In this document: piece by piece, positions 56,397 through 64,000 of the stretch
Position numbering within the stretch: position 1 is the first letter of the stretch
Layout of the letters: every line of letters starts with the position of its first letter
From: Mucilaginibacter aurantiaciroseus
Lineage (GTDB): Bacteria > Bacteroidota > Bacteroidia > Sphingobacteriales > Sphingobacteriaceae
Assembly (NCBI RefSeq): GCF_024055595.1
Contig: NZ_JAMXOF010000001.1
Span: 1-64,000 of the forward strand
Length of the DNA stretch: 64,000 bases
Reading direction: 5' to 3'
Made by a program: the position numbers and the translations under genes
The notes under the pieces: model-generated
Database searches by the model: none
Seen by the model: the letters and a program-made list of their open reading frames with translations, nothing else
Told to the model about the DNA's origin: nothing

Positions 56397-56945
56397 ATGT
56401 CAGAAATAACAGTAGCATTAAGATACGCGAAAGCACTAATTGACCTTGCCGAAGAGCAAAAAGCCCTTGAAGCGGTTAAGACTGATATGGAACTTTTTCT
56501 GAATACTGTAAAAGGTAGCGCAGAGTTGGCAGCTGTTTTAGGCAATCCTATTATATCGCACAGCAAAAAAGTAAACATACTTGCCGATATTTTTGGAAAC
56601 AAAGTAAGCAAGGTTACTATTGCGTTCTTAAACATTATGGTTAATAAAGGCCGTGGCGAAGTATTATTTACCACCGCGAATGAGTTTATTGGCTTGTACG
56701 ATATTAAGAATCACATCACCAATGCTAAAGTGGTAACAGCATCACCGCTATCTGCCGAGAACAAGCAAAAAATGCTTGACGATGTACAGAAAGCAATTGG
56801 CGGTACTGTTAAGCTGGCTGATAAAGTAGACCCATCGTTAATTGGTGGTTTTGTACTAACTGTAGGCGACAGGCAGGTTGATACCAGCATTGCCAGCAGT
56901 TTAAAACGAATGAAAAAGGAATTTGCACAGGTTGCAATTAAATAG
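56397..56945 (+). CDS. atpH: ATP synthase F1 subunit delta
   Basis: A 182-residue OSCP/delta subunit. The helical N-terminal domain has VALRYAKALIDLAEEQKALE and LGNPIISHSKKVNILADIF. The C-terminal part includes ITNAKVVTASPLSAENKQKM and the conserved DPSLIGGFVLTVGDRQVDTS. It joins the stator b subunits to the alpha3-beta3 head. It lies 32 bp before atpA. Confidence 0.94.
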   Translation: MSEITVALRYAKALIDLAEEQKALEAVKTDMELFLNTVKGSAELAAVLGNPIISHSKKVNILADIFGNKVSKVTIAFLNIMVNKGRGEVLFTTANEFIGLYDIKNHITNAKVVTASPLSAENKQKMLDDVQKAIGGTVKLADKVDPSLIGGFVLTVGDRQVDTSIASSLKRMKKEFAQVAIK

Positions 56946-56977
56946 TATTAAATTAAAACTCTAAAATAAATTCAAAA

Positions 56978-58552
56978 ATGGTAGAGGTAAGACCAGATGA
57001 AGTATCAGCAATTTTGCGTCAGCAATTAGCCGGCTTCAAGTCAGAATCTGAATTAGAAGAAGTGGGTACCGTACTCCAGGTGGGTGACGGTATTGCACGT
57101 GTTTACGGACTAACTAAAGTACAATCAGGTGAGCTGGTTGAATTTGATAACGGTTTACAAGGTATTGTATTAAACCTTGAAGAAGATAACGTAGGTGTGG
57201 TATTGTTGGGTAGGTCTGACGATATCAAGGAAGGTGACAATGTGAAACGTACCAACCGTATTGCTTCTATCAACGTTGGCGAAGGCATGCTTGGCCGTGT
57301 TGTAGACACTTTAGGTACACCAATTGACGGTAAAGGCCCTATATTAGGCGAAACTTACGAGATGCCGTTGGAGCGTAAAGCACCAGGTGTTATCTATCGC
57401 CAGCCGGTAACCGAGCCATTACAAACAGGTATCAAAGCTATTGACGCGATGATCCCGATTGGCCGTGGCCAGCGTGAGTTGGTTATTGGTGACCGCCAAA
57501 CAGGTAAAACTGCCGTTTGTATCGATACCATTATTAACCAAAAAGAATTTTACGATGCCGGCGCGCCGGTATATTGTATATATGTAGCTTGTGGCCAAAA
57601 GGCTTCAACCGTTGCAAACATTGTACGCACATTAGAAGAGAACGGTGCTATGCCTTTCTCTATCGTTGTTGCGGCTAATGCTTCAGATTCTGCTACCATG
57701 CAGTTCTTTGCTCCGTTTGCAGGTGCTGCAATTGGCGAGTACTTCCGTGATACAGGTCGCCCTGCGTTAATCGTTTATGATGATCTTTCTAAGCAGGCGG
57801 TTGCTTACCGTGAGGTATCGTTGTTACTACGCCGCCCACCGGGCCGTGAGGCTTACCCAGGTGACGTGTTCTATCTTCACAGCCGTTTATTAGAGCGTGC
57901 AGCTAAAGTTAACAGCAATGATAACATCGCGCAGCAAATGAACGATTTGCCGGAGTCTATCAGACACATCGTTAAAGGTGGTGGTTCATTAACCGCGCTT
58001 CCAATTATCGAAACCCAGGCTGGTGACGTGTCTGCATACATCCCAACCAACGTAATTTCGATTACCGACGGTCAGATCTTCCTGGAGTCTAACTTGTTCT
58101 TAGCAGGTATCCGCCCCGCAATTAACGTAGGTATCTCGGTATCACGTGTGGGTGGTAACGCCCAAATCAAATCTATGAAGAAAGTTGCCGGTACACTTAA
58201 ACTTGACCAGGCACAATACCGCGAGCTTGAGGCATTCTCTAAATTCGGTTCGGACTTAGATGCGTCAACCAAAAACGTTATTGACAAAGGTGCTCGTAAC
58301 GTAGAAGTGTTAAAGCAAGGCCAGTTTTCGCCGGTAACGGTAGAAAAGCAGGTGGCTATCATCTACTTAGGTACAAAAAACCTAATGCGTAACGTACCTA
58401 TTAACAAGATTCGTGAGTTTGAAGCAGAATATACCAGCCAGTTAGAGCAACGCCACCCTGAAGTGTTGGCAGCCCTAAAAGCAGGTAAATTTGATGACCA
58501 GTTAACCGGGGTACTGGAAACAGTAGCTAAAGAACTGGCAGGTAAGTACTAA
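56978..58552 (+). CDS. atpA: ATP synthase F1 subunit alpha
   Basis: A 524-residue non-catalytic nucleotide-binding subunit. It has the Walker A GDRQTGKT (171-178), [20 protein letters not shown], and [20 protein letters not shown] with the arginine-rich loop, and later [14 protein letters not shown]. The length is normal. It precedes atpG across a 126-bp spacer with inverted short repeats. Confidence 0.97.
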   Translation: MVEVRPDEVSAILRQQLAGFKSESELEEVGTVLQVGDGIARVYGLTKVQSGELVEFDNGLQGIVLNLEEDNVGVVLLGRSDDIKEGDNVKRTNRIASINVGEGMLGRVVDTLGTPIDGKGPILGETYEMPLERKAPGVIYRQPVTEPLQTGIKAIDAMIPIGRGQRELVIGDRQTGKTAVCIDTIINQKEFYDAGAPVYCIYVACGQKASTVANIVRTLEENGAMPFSIVVAANASDSATMQFFAPFAGAAIGEYFRDTGRPALIVYDDLSKQAVAYREVSLLLRRPPGREAYPGDVFYLHSRLLERAAKVNSNDNIAQQMNDLPESIRHIVKGGGSLTALPIIETQAGDVSAYIPTNVISITDGQIFLESNLFLAGIRPAINVGISVSRVGGNAQIKSMKKVAGTLKLDQAQYRELEAFSKFGSDLDASTKNVIDKGARNVEVLKQGQFSPVTVEKQVAIIYLGTKNLMRNVPINKIREFEAEYTSQLEQRHPEVLAALKAGKFDDQLTGVLETVAKELAGKY

Positions 58553-58573
58553 ATATGAAAATGTGCGGATTTC

Positions 58574-58672
58574 AGATGTGCAAATAAATTGCATATCTGA
58601 GATCAATACATTAATAATAAACTCGTGTGATGCTGCAATTTGCACATCTGCACATTTGAAATTTGCACATCT
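58574..58672. repeat. Short inverted and direct repeats between atpA and atpG
   Basis: AGATGTGCAAAT (58574-58585) is the reverse complement of ATTTGCACATCT, which occurs at 58638-58649 and again at 58661-58672. The same word family fills the 5637-5862 tandem repeat region. Confidence 0.8.
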
Positions 58673-58678
58673 TAAAGA

Positions 58679-59587
58679 ATGGCTAATTTAAAAGAAGTAA
58701 GAAACAGGATAGCATCCGTAAGTTCAACACAGCAAATCACCAAAGCCATGAAAATGGTTTCGGCAGCAAAGCTAAAAAGGGCAACCAATGCTATTGTTCA
58801 ATTACGCCCGTACGCTAATAAGTTGAAAGACCTTTTGGCAAACCTATCGGCAAGTTTAGAGGATGGTGCATCGCCATACCTGCAACAGCGCGAACCGGTA
58901 CGTGTATTGGTTATTGTTGTATCATCAAACCGTGGTTTAGCAGGTGCTTTTAATACCAACGTTATTAAAACTGCCAATAATTTAATCGCCGACAAATACA
59001 GCGAGCAGTTAAGGGCTGGTAACGTTTCTATTGTTGCTATTGGTAAAAAGAGCCAGGAGTTTTTTCAGCGTCGTAAGTTTAACGTTATTGGTAACAATAA
59101 CGATTTATACCTTGACCTGAACTTCGTAAATGCTTCAAAAATTACCGAAGGCATTATGCAAGGCTTTATTAATGGCGATTACGACCGTGTAGAATTGGTT
59201 TATAACCATTTCCGTAACGCTGCTGTACAGTTCCAGGTTGCAGAGCAATTATTGCCTGTACCAATGGCTGAAGCTAAACCTAAAGAAGAAATCTTTAAAA
59301 CAAAGGATGCTGTTATTGAAACGCAGGTTAACTATATCTTAGAGCCTTCTCAGGAAGAGATAGTAGAGCAATTGATTCCTAAAAATATTAAAATACAGTT
59401 GTACCGTGCCGTTTTAGATTCGAATGCATCTGAGCATGGCGCACGTATGACCGCGATGGATAAAGCAACCGAAAACGCAGGCGACATGTTGAAAGCCCTT
59501 AAGCTTTCATACAACCAGGCGCGCCAAGCCGCCATCACTACCGAGCTTACCGAGATCGTGAGTGGTGCAGCAGCATTAGGTGGTTAA
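58679..59587 (+). CDS. atpG: ATP synthase F1 subunit gamma
   Basis: A 302-residue rotor-shaft subunit. The N-terminal helix MANLKEVRNRIASVSSTQQI, with ITKAMKMVSAAKLKRA, and the C-terminal helix (ENAGDMLKALKLSYNQARQA, TELTEIVSGAAALGG) form the coiled coil that turns in the head; the central Rossmann-like domain begins VRVLVIVVSSNRGLAGAFN. It is the last gene of the operon in this window; atpD and atpC (beta, epsilon) are not here, and in Bacteroidota they often sit elsewhere. A strong terminator follows. Confidence 0.96.
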   Translation: MANLKEVRNRIASVSSTQQITKAMKMVSAAKLKRATNAIVQLRPYANKLKDLLANLSASLEDGASPYLQQREPVRVLVIVVSSNRGLAGAFNTNVIKTANNLIADKYSEQLRAGNVSIVAIGKKSQEFFQRRKFNVIGNNNDLYLDLNFVNASKITEGIMQGFINGDYDRVELVYNHFRNAAVQFQVAEQLLPVPMAEAKPKEEIFKTKDAVIETQVNYILEPSQEEIVEQLIPKNIKIQLYRAVLDSNASEHGARMTAMDKATENAGDMLKALKLSYNQARQAAITTELTEIVSGAAALGG

Positions 59588-59647
59588 TTAGTTTGACAGG
59601 TTCACTATGACAACGATTGTTAGTTTGAGTTAGCCGAAGACATACAC

Positions 59648-59690
59648 ATAATAAGAAAGGCTTTCCATTTTGGAAAGCCTTTCTTATTAT
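59648..59690 (+). terminator. Terminator of the ATP synthase operon
   Basis: A 20-bp perfect stem (59648-59667 with 59671-59690, core AAGAAAGGCTTTCCA) with a TTT loop. It is symmetrical and may end transcripts from both sides. Confidence 0.8.
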
Positions 59691-59699
59691 TACTCCCCG

Positions 59700-59970
59700 C
59701 GCGTATTTGCGAGGAACACCATTAACAAGTTACCTCAGCATTTTAAGCGACATATGTTCGTACGGGGTGTTCCGTACTATTAATGAGATCATGCCCCGGT
59801 CCTCATGGTCTGTAAATAAAACCTTCCTGCCTTCCTGTCAATCGGTTACAGCTTTTAAGCTTTCGCAGAATGGGGCAGTCCATTTGGGGTAAGTTTCATC
59901 GCCCCAAAGTGTTTCCCCTAAATTTTTTACGTGGCGAGTTAATGATGATCTTAAATTGCTCTTTTATGAT
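59700..59970 (-). pseudogene. Remnant of an SRPBCC/AHSA1-type protein
   Basis: The minus strand reads KEQFKIIINSPRKK, then after a frame change TLWGDETYPKWTAPFCES, LKAVTD, stop (TGA, probably once Trp), QEGRKVLFTDHEDRGMISLI and TPYEHMSLKML, another stop, then LVNGV. This is the first half of an SRPBCC (START-like) protein of the AHSA1 group. No intact start or C-terminal half is present. The rest of the gene-free stretch up to 60096 shows nothing recognisable. Confidence 0.65.
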
Positions 59971-60096
59971 TGCTTAGTTTATAATAAAAATATGGGCGTT
60001 AAATAGATACCGCCTTGGGTGTGGATGCGCCGAGATAACAGGCCAATGGGGACAAGAAGATGATTGATTACCAATTATTAATTAAATAAAATTTGC

Positions 60097-60120
60097 ATTT
60101 ATATAAGTACTTATATAAAT
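60097..60120. promoter_or_regulatory. 24-bp perfect palindrome, likely MarR operator
   Basis: ATTTATATAAGT joined to its exact complement ACTTATATAAAT, ending seven bases before the MarR start at 60128. MarR dimers bind AT-rich palindromes of about this size, so it is the probable autoregulatory operator of the marR-hutH-hutU operon. Confidence 0.7.
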
Positions 60121-60127
60121 TGCATTC

Positions 60128-60631
60128 ATGAATTTGTATAAAAGTTTAGGTTATTTGGTATTGGGAAGTCGCTTAAGGCGGATGAGCGAAACCTTCCTTG
60201 CCGAAATAAACCGTATATACCAGAACGAAGGCATCGAGTTTGATGCCAGCTGGTTCCCGGTGTTTTATTTGCTATCAAATAATGATTCGCTTTCCATCAA
60301 AGAATTAAGCAAACAAACCGAGGTATCACACCCGGCGGCAAGCCAGCTAATAACCAATTTGAAAAACCGCAAATTGGTAGAAACTACAACGCATGCCGAT
60401 GATGGCCGCAGGCAAATGGTGCAGTTTACCGACAAGGGTCGCGAACTGCTAAAACAGATACTGCCCGTTTGGGAAGCCATTACTGCGGGCATGAACGAGC
60501 TGGAAGCAAGCGACGCTAAAATCGCTGAGATATTGCCTGCCATTTCCGCATTAGAAAATACATTCCGCGTTTACAACCTATCCGGTAAGGTTGGCAAAAA
60601 ACTAAATCCAATACCCAATGAAAAACTTTAA
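60128..60631 (+). CDS. MarR-family transcriptional regulator of the hut genes
   Basis: A 167-residue winged-helix regulator. The dimerisation helix region begins LGSRLRRMSETFLAEINRIY; the HTH is LSIKELSKQTEVSHPAASQLITN, and the wing TTHADDGRRQMVQFTDKGR carries the conserved D-x-R. It overlaps hutH by 14 bp and so is co-expressed with the histidine catabolic genes, which makes it the likely regulator of them; the ligand may be urocanate or histidine, by analogy with other hut repressors, but this is inference. Confidence 0.87.
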   Translation: MNLYKSLGYLVLGSRLRRMSETFLAEINRIYQNEGIEFDASWFPVFYLLSNNDSLSIKELSKQTEVSHPAASQLITNLKNRKLVETTTHADDGRRQMVQFTDKGRELLKQILPVWEAITAGMNELEASDAKIAEILPAISALENTFRVYNLSGKVGKKLNPIPNEKL

Positions 60632-62177
60632 TTACGGTATTGAGCACCTAACCATCGGCCTTAGCATAGATATTGCAGCTGGTAAGGTTAAAGGTGTTAT
60701 AAATGAGGCTGCTGCCATTTGCATCCATACTTCTTGGAAAGAAGTTGAAAAGATTGTGCACGCGCATTTGCCTGTGTACGGCATCAATACAGGTTTTGGT
60801 CCGCTTTGCGATACCCGCATCTCTGAGAAAGATACCAGCCTATTGCAAAGCAATATTTTAAAAAGCCATAGCGTAGGTGTGGGTAAGCCCATCCCAAAGG
60901 AAATTGCCAAGCTGATGCTGATAACCAAAGTACATGCTTTGGCGCAGGGCTACTCGGGTATTGCAGCCGCAACATTAGAGCGGATCATCTGGCATATCGA
61001 TAATGATGTTACCCCGGTTGTACCCGAAAAAGGTTCGGTTGGTGCGTCGGGCGATTTGGCGCCGCTTTCGCACCTGTTTTTGCCTTTAATTGGTTTGGGG
61101 TATGTGAATATTGGTGATGAAAAACTTCCTGCAGGAGAAATTCTGAAACAGCATAGTTTGCAGCCGTTGGTATTAGGCCCCAAAGAAGGGCTTGCATTAA
61201 TCAATGGCACCCAGTTTATATTGGCTTTCGCGATAAAAGCGATAGAGCGTTTAAATAATGCCCTAAACGTTGCCGACCTGATAGGCGCCATATCTTTAGA
61301 AGGCCTTATGGGCTCCGCCCGCCCTTTTGTTGCGCGGTTACATGCCATTCGCCCGTACAAAGGATCTAAACTGGTTGCTAAACGCCTGGCTACATTACTG
61401 GAAGGTTCATCTATCGGCAGCTCGCATGTGGGTTGTGATAGGGTGCAGGATCCATACTCGTTACGTTGCATGCCGCAGGTGCATGGTGCATCACGCAATG
61501 CGTGGTTGCATTTAAAAGAGCTTACGGAGATAGAATTAAATTCTGTTACCGATAACCCCGTAATTTTTAATGCTGATGATACCATAAGTGGTGGTAACTT
61601 CCACGGACAACCGCTGGCTTTGCCTTTAGATTATGCCACCGTAGCCGCCGCCGAGTTGGGCAACATTGCCGACCGCCGCTGCTACCTCATGAGCGAAGGC
61701 CGTTATGGTTTGCCAAAGTTATTGACGGATGATGCCGGCCTCAATTCGGGCTTGATGATCCCACAATACACCACAGCAGCCTTGGTTACCGAAAATAAAA
61801 CATTGTGTTTCCCGGCAAGTGCCGATAGCGTACCTACTTCATTAGGGCAGGAAGATCATGTTTCCATGGGCTCTATCAGTGGGCGCAAGCTGCATATGGT
61901 ATTGGATAATATCGAATACATCCAAGCTATTGAATTGCTTTATGCAGCGCAGGCATTAGATTTTAGGAGGCCTTTACAAAGCACCCCGGTGATAGAAACC
62001 CTGCACCAATTGGTAAGGCAGCATGTGCCATTTATAAAAGAGGACAGAGTTTTTTCGGATGATATCAATGCCTTACATCAATTAATTATTAGCGGGCAGT
62101 TCCAGTCGGTTGCCAACGAAACCGCTCAAAAACATAGCATCAATATAAACGACGATGACGAATTCGGAATTTATTAA
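60618..62177 (+). CDS. hutH: Histidine ammonia-lyase
   Basis: A 519-residue lyase that converts histidine to urocanate and ammonia. The MIO prosthetic group forms from A143-S144-G145 in [14 protein letters not shown]. Other landmarks are [44 protein letters not shown] and [20 protein letters not shown]. The length is normal for the family. It starts inside the MarR gene and overlaps hutU by 23 bp, so the three form a tightly coupled operon. It lacks the usual hutI/ftcD neighbours in this window. Confidence 0.96.
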   Translation: MKNFNYGIEHLTIGLSIDIAAGKVKGVINEAAAICIHTSWKEVEKIVHAHLPVYGINTGFGPLCDTRISEKDTSLLQSNILKSHSVGVGKPIPKEIAKLMLITKVHALAQGYSGIAAATLERIIWHIDNDVTPVVPEKGSVGASGDLAPLSHLFLPLIGLGYVNIGDEKLPAGEILKQHSLQPLVLGPKEGLALINGTQFILAFAIKAIERLNNALNVADLIGAISLEGLMGSARPFVARLHAIRPYKGSKLVAKRLATLLEGSSIGSSHVGCDRVQDPYSLRCMPQVHGASRNAWLHLKELTEIELNSVTDNPVIFNADDTISGGNFHGQPLALPLDYATVAAAELGNIADRRCYLMSEGRYGLPKLLTDDAGLNSGLMIPQYTTAALVTENKTLCFPASADSVPTSLGQEDHVSMGSISGRKLHMVLDNIEYIQAIELLYAAQALDFRRPLQSTPVIETLHQLVRQHVPFIKEDRVFSDDINALHQLIISGQFQSVANETAQKHSININDDDEFGIY

Positions 62178-63828
62178 TACATACGCCAACCACCCGGTTT
62201 ATTACGCGCCGGTTGGTAACCAACTGCACGCCAAAAGCTGGCAAACAGAGGCGCCCCTGCGCATGCTGTTAAATAACCTTAACGAGCAGGTTGCCGAAAA
62301 TTCCGACGAATTGGTGGTTTACGGCGGAATCGGTCAAGCCGCCCGTAACCCGGAATCGCTGAGGAAGATCATAGAACTTTTGCTGGAACTCGATGACGAC
62401 CATTCGTTGTTGGTGCAATCCGGCAAACCTGTAGGGATCATACGTAGTCATCCGCAGGCGCCAAGGGTTTTAATAGCCAATAGTAACCTGGTTCCTGCAT
62501 GGGCAACCTGGGAGCATTTTTACAAGCTGCGCGCCGATGGCCTGATGATGTACGGGCAAATGACCGCGGGCAGCTGGATATATATAGGTACGCAGGGTAT
62601 TTTACAAGGAACCTACGAAACCTTTGTGGAGGCAGGCCGACAGCATTTTAATAATGACCTTACAGGTAAACTGATTGTCAGCGCCGGTATTGGCGGCATG
62701 GGTGGCGCGCAACCATTGGCTACAACCATGGCAGGCGGTGTATTTTTAGGAGCCGATGTAGACGTTACCCGGATCCAAAAACGTTTTGACAGTAAATATA
62801 TCGACAGGATAACCCACTCGTACGAGGAAGCAATTAGCTGGGTACAGGATGCCATGAACAAAGGCGAAACCCTGTCTGTAGGGTTGGTAAGTGATGCCGG
62901 GGATATGCTGGAACGATTAATTGCCGATGGCATTGTACCTGATATGGTGACCGATCAAACCTCTGCACACGACCCGCTGAACGGATATATCCCTAACGGG
63001 TTAAGGTTGGATGAAGCGCTCGATCTGCGAAAGGCTGATCCTGAACAATACAAGCACCGTTCACTAAAAAGTATGGCCCGCCACGTGGGATTTATGCTGC
63101 AGTTGCAAAAGCTTGGCTCGGTAACTTTCGATTATGGTAATAACCTACGCGAGTTTGCGAAACAAGGCGGCGAGCAAAATGCGTATGATTTCCCCGGCTT
63201 TACACCGGCGTTTATCCGTCCGTTGTTTTGCGAGGGGAAAGGGCCGTTCAGGTGGGTAGCCCTATCCGGCGATCCTGAAGATATTTATACAACCGACAGA
63301 GCTTTAATGGAAGCTTTTCCTGAAAATAAGCCATTGATAAACTGGCTGGAGAAAGCGCAAAAGCAGGTAGCCTTCCAGGGACTTCCGGCACGCATTTGCT
63401 GGCTGGGTATGGGCGAGCGTGAAAAGGCTGGCCTGATATTTAACGAACTGGTGGCAAGCGGCAAAGTAAAAGCGCCGATAGTGATAGGTCGAGATCATTT
63501 GGACTGCGGCTCGGTAGCATCGCCAAACCGCGAAACCGAATCCATGAAAGATGGCTCGGATGCAGTATCCGACTGGCCATTGTTAAACCTTATGGCTAAT
63601 ACCTCTGGCGGTGCAACATGGGTGTCATTCCACCACGGTGGTGGTGTAGGAATGGGATACTCGCAACACGCGGGTATGGTAGTAGTTGCAGATGGTACCG
63701 AACGCGCTGCAACCTGCCTTAAACGCGTACTGCACAACGACCCTGCCATGGGTATCTTCCGCCATGCGGATGCAGGTTATGACAAAGCGCAGGATTGGGC
63801 GGATAGGTTTGGATTGAAGGTGTGGTAG
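62155..63828 (+). CDS. hutU: Urocanate hydratase
   Basis: A 557-residue NAD-dependent enzyme that hydrates urocanate to imidazolonepropionate, the second step after HutH. Family landmarks are [54 protein letters not shown] (NAD loop), [39 protein letters not shown] and [19 protein letters not shown]. It overlaps the end of hutH. HutI and the formiminoglutamate steps are not encoded in the window, so they must lie downstream or elsewhere. Confidence 0.97.
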   Translation: MTNSEFINTYANHPVYYAPVGNQLHAKSWQTEAPLRMLLNNLNEQVAENSDELVVYGGIGQAARNPESLRKIIELLLELDDDHSLLVQSGKPVGIIRSHPQAPRVLIANSNLVPAWATWEHFYKLRADGLMMYGQMTAGSWIYIGTQGILQGTYETFVEAGRQHFNNDLTGKLIVSAGIGGMGGAQPLATTMAGGVFLGADVDVTRIQKRFDSKYIDRITHSYEEAISWVQDAMNKGETLSVGLVSDAGDMLERLIADGIVPDMVTDQTSAHDPLNGYIPNGLRLDEALDLRKADPEQYKHRSLKSMARHVGFMLQLQKLGSVTFDYGNNLREFAKQGGEQNAYDFPGFTPAFIRPLFCEGKGPFRWVALSGDPEDIYTTDRALMEAFPENKPLINWLEKAQKQVAFQGLPARICWLGMGEREKAGLIFNELVASGKVKAPIVIGRDHLDCGSVASPNRETESMKDGSDAVSDWPLLNLMANTSGGATWVSFHHGGGVGMGYSQHAGMVVVADGTERAATCLKRVLHNDPAMGIFRHADAGYDKAQDWADRFGLKVW

Positions 63829-63891
63829 CTGGATGGTGAGTAGAGAATGGTTGATTGGTGAGTAGTTGAAAAGTGAAGATATAATAAATTA

Positions 63892-63987
63892 CGTCATTGC
63901 GAGCGATAGCGTGGCAATCTTCGATAGAAGGTAGGCGATAGCATAACGAGGATCGCCACGTCGCTATTGCTCCTCATAGCAATGACG
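63892..63987. repeat. REP-like inverted repeat, 96 bp
   Basis: CGTCATTGC (63892-63900) and GCAATGACG (63979-63987) are the outer arms; GTGGCAATC (63911-63919) pairs with GATCGCCAC (63951-63959) with one mismatch. It shares the GCGAGCGATAGCGTGG word with 45647-45736. It follows hutU. Confidence 0.8.
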
Positions 63988-64000
63988 CGTGGGATAAGTA

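Noticed and set aside
60950..61585. 211-codon minus-strand frame within hutH
   Set aside because: It overlaps the MIO region of hutH in antisense; codon pattern is explained by hutH.

Overview
The window looks like a chromosome segment of a gliding-type Bacteroidota, most likely Sphingobacteriales near Mucilaginibacter or Pedobacter. The evidence is a complete gldK-gldL-gldM-gldN cluster, a PorW/SprE-like lipoprotein, a protease with a type IX secretion C-terminal sorting domain, GLPGLI and DUF4271/DUF4286 proteins, and promoters of the Bacteroidota form (-33 TTG, -7 TAnnTTTG). The genus is an inference. No rRNA, tRNA or CRISPR array was seen.

Left end (1-5.9 kb): an accessory island. A 108-bp direct repeat precedes a RecA-fold ATPase of the kind carried on mobile elements. 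An AT-rich restriction-modification locus follows: an intact amino-methyltransferase (TSPPY motif) faces an operon of controller protein, MjaI-family endonuclease, small winged-helix-like protein and a second PD-(D/E)XK-like nuclease. Three genes here are each interrupted by one in-frame TAA: the controller (at the conserved Gln of its HTH), the second nuclease, and a 237-codon gene upstream of the methyltransferase. A pair of C-box-like operators survives in front of the broken controller. This is the most interesting part of the window.

5.9-38.7 kb: housekeeping and surface functions. These include a Gfo/Idh/MocA oxidoreductase and a TIM-barrel isomerase; a GLPGLI/outer-membrane-barrel pair; two secreted proteases (subtilase with T9SS tail, HEIGH metalloprotease); rfbC; a TPR protein; an S9 peptidase-histidine kinase-response regulator operon; a prenyltransferase-like/SAM-methyltransferase pair; a metallophosphoesterase-MoxR-VWA block; a PfkB kinase; an ArsR-controlled old yellow enzyme; a cupin (JmjC-like) protein with a decayed duplicate; a fasciclin protein, HemW and PhzF.

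38.8-53.2 kb: DUF4271 and hemD lead into gldKLMN (type IX secretion motor and outer-membrane ring). UvrC, PBP1A and PorW/SprE follow on the other strand.

53.7-59.6 kb: the ATP synthase operon (AtpZ, a small membrane protein, a, c, b, delta, alpha, gamma). Beta and epsilon are not in the window. 60.1-63.8 kb: a MarR regulator overlapping hutH and hutU (histidine to urocanate to imidazolonepropionate), with a 24-bp perfect palindrome just before the regulator.

Intergenic DNA is rich in decayed genes (SGNH hydrolase, cupin, four-helix-bundle protein, nucleotidyltransferase, SRPBCC protein) and in REP-like inverted repeats. At least five genes have a TAnnTTTG box ending exactly four bases before the ATG, which predicts (nearly) leaderless mRNAs.
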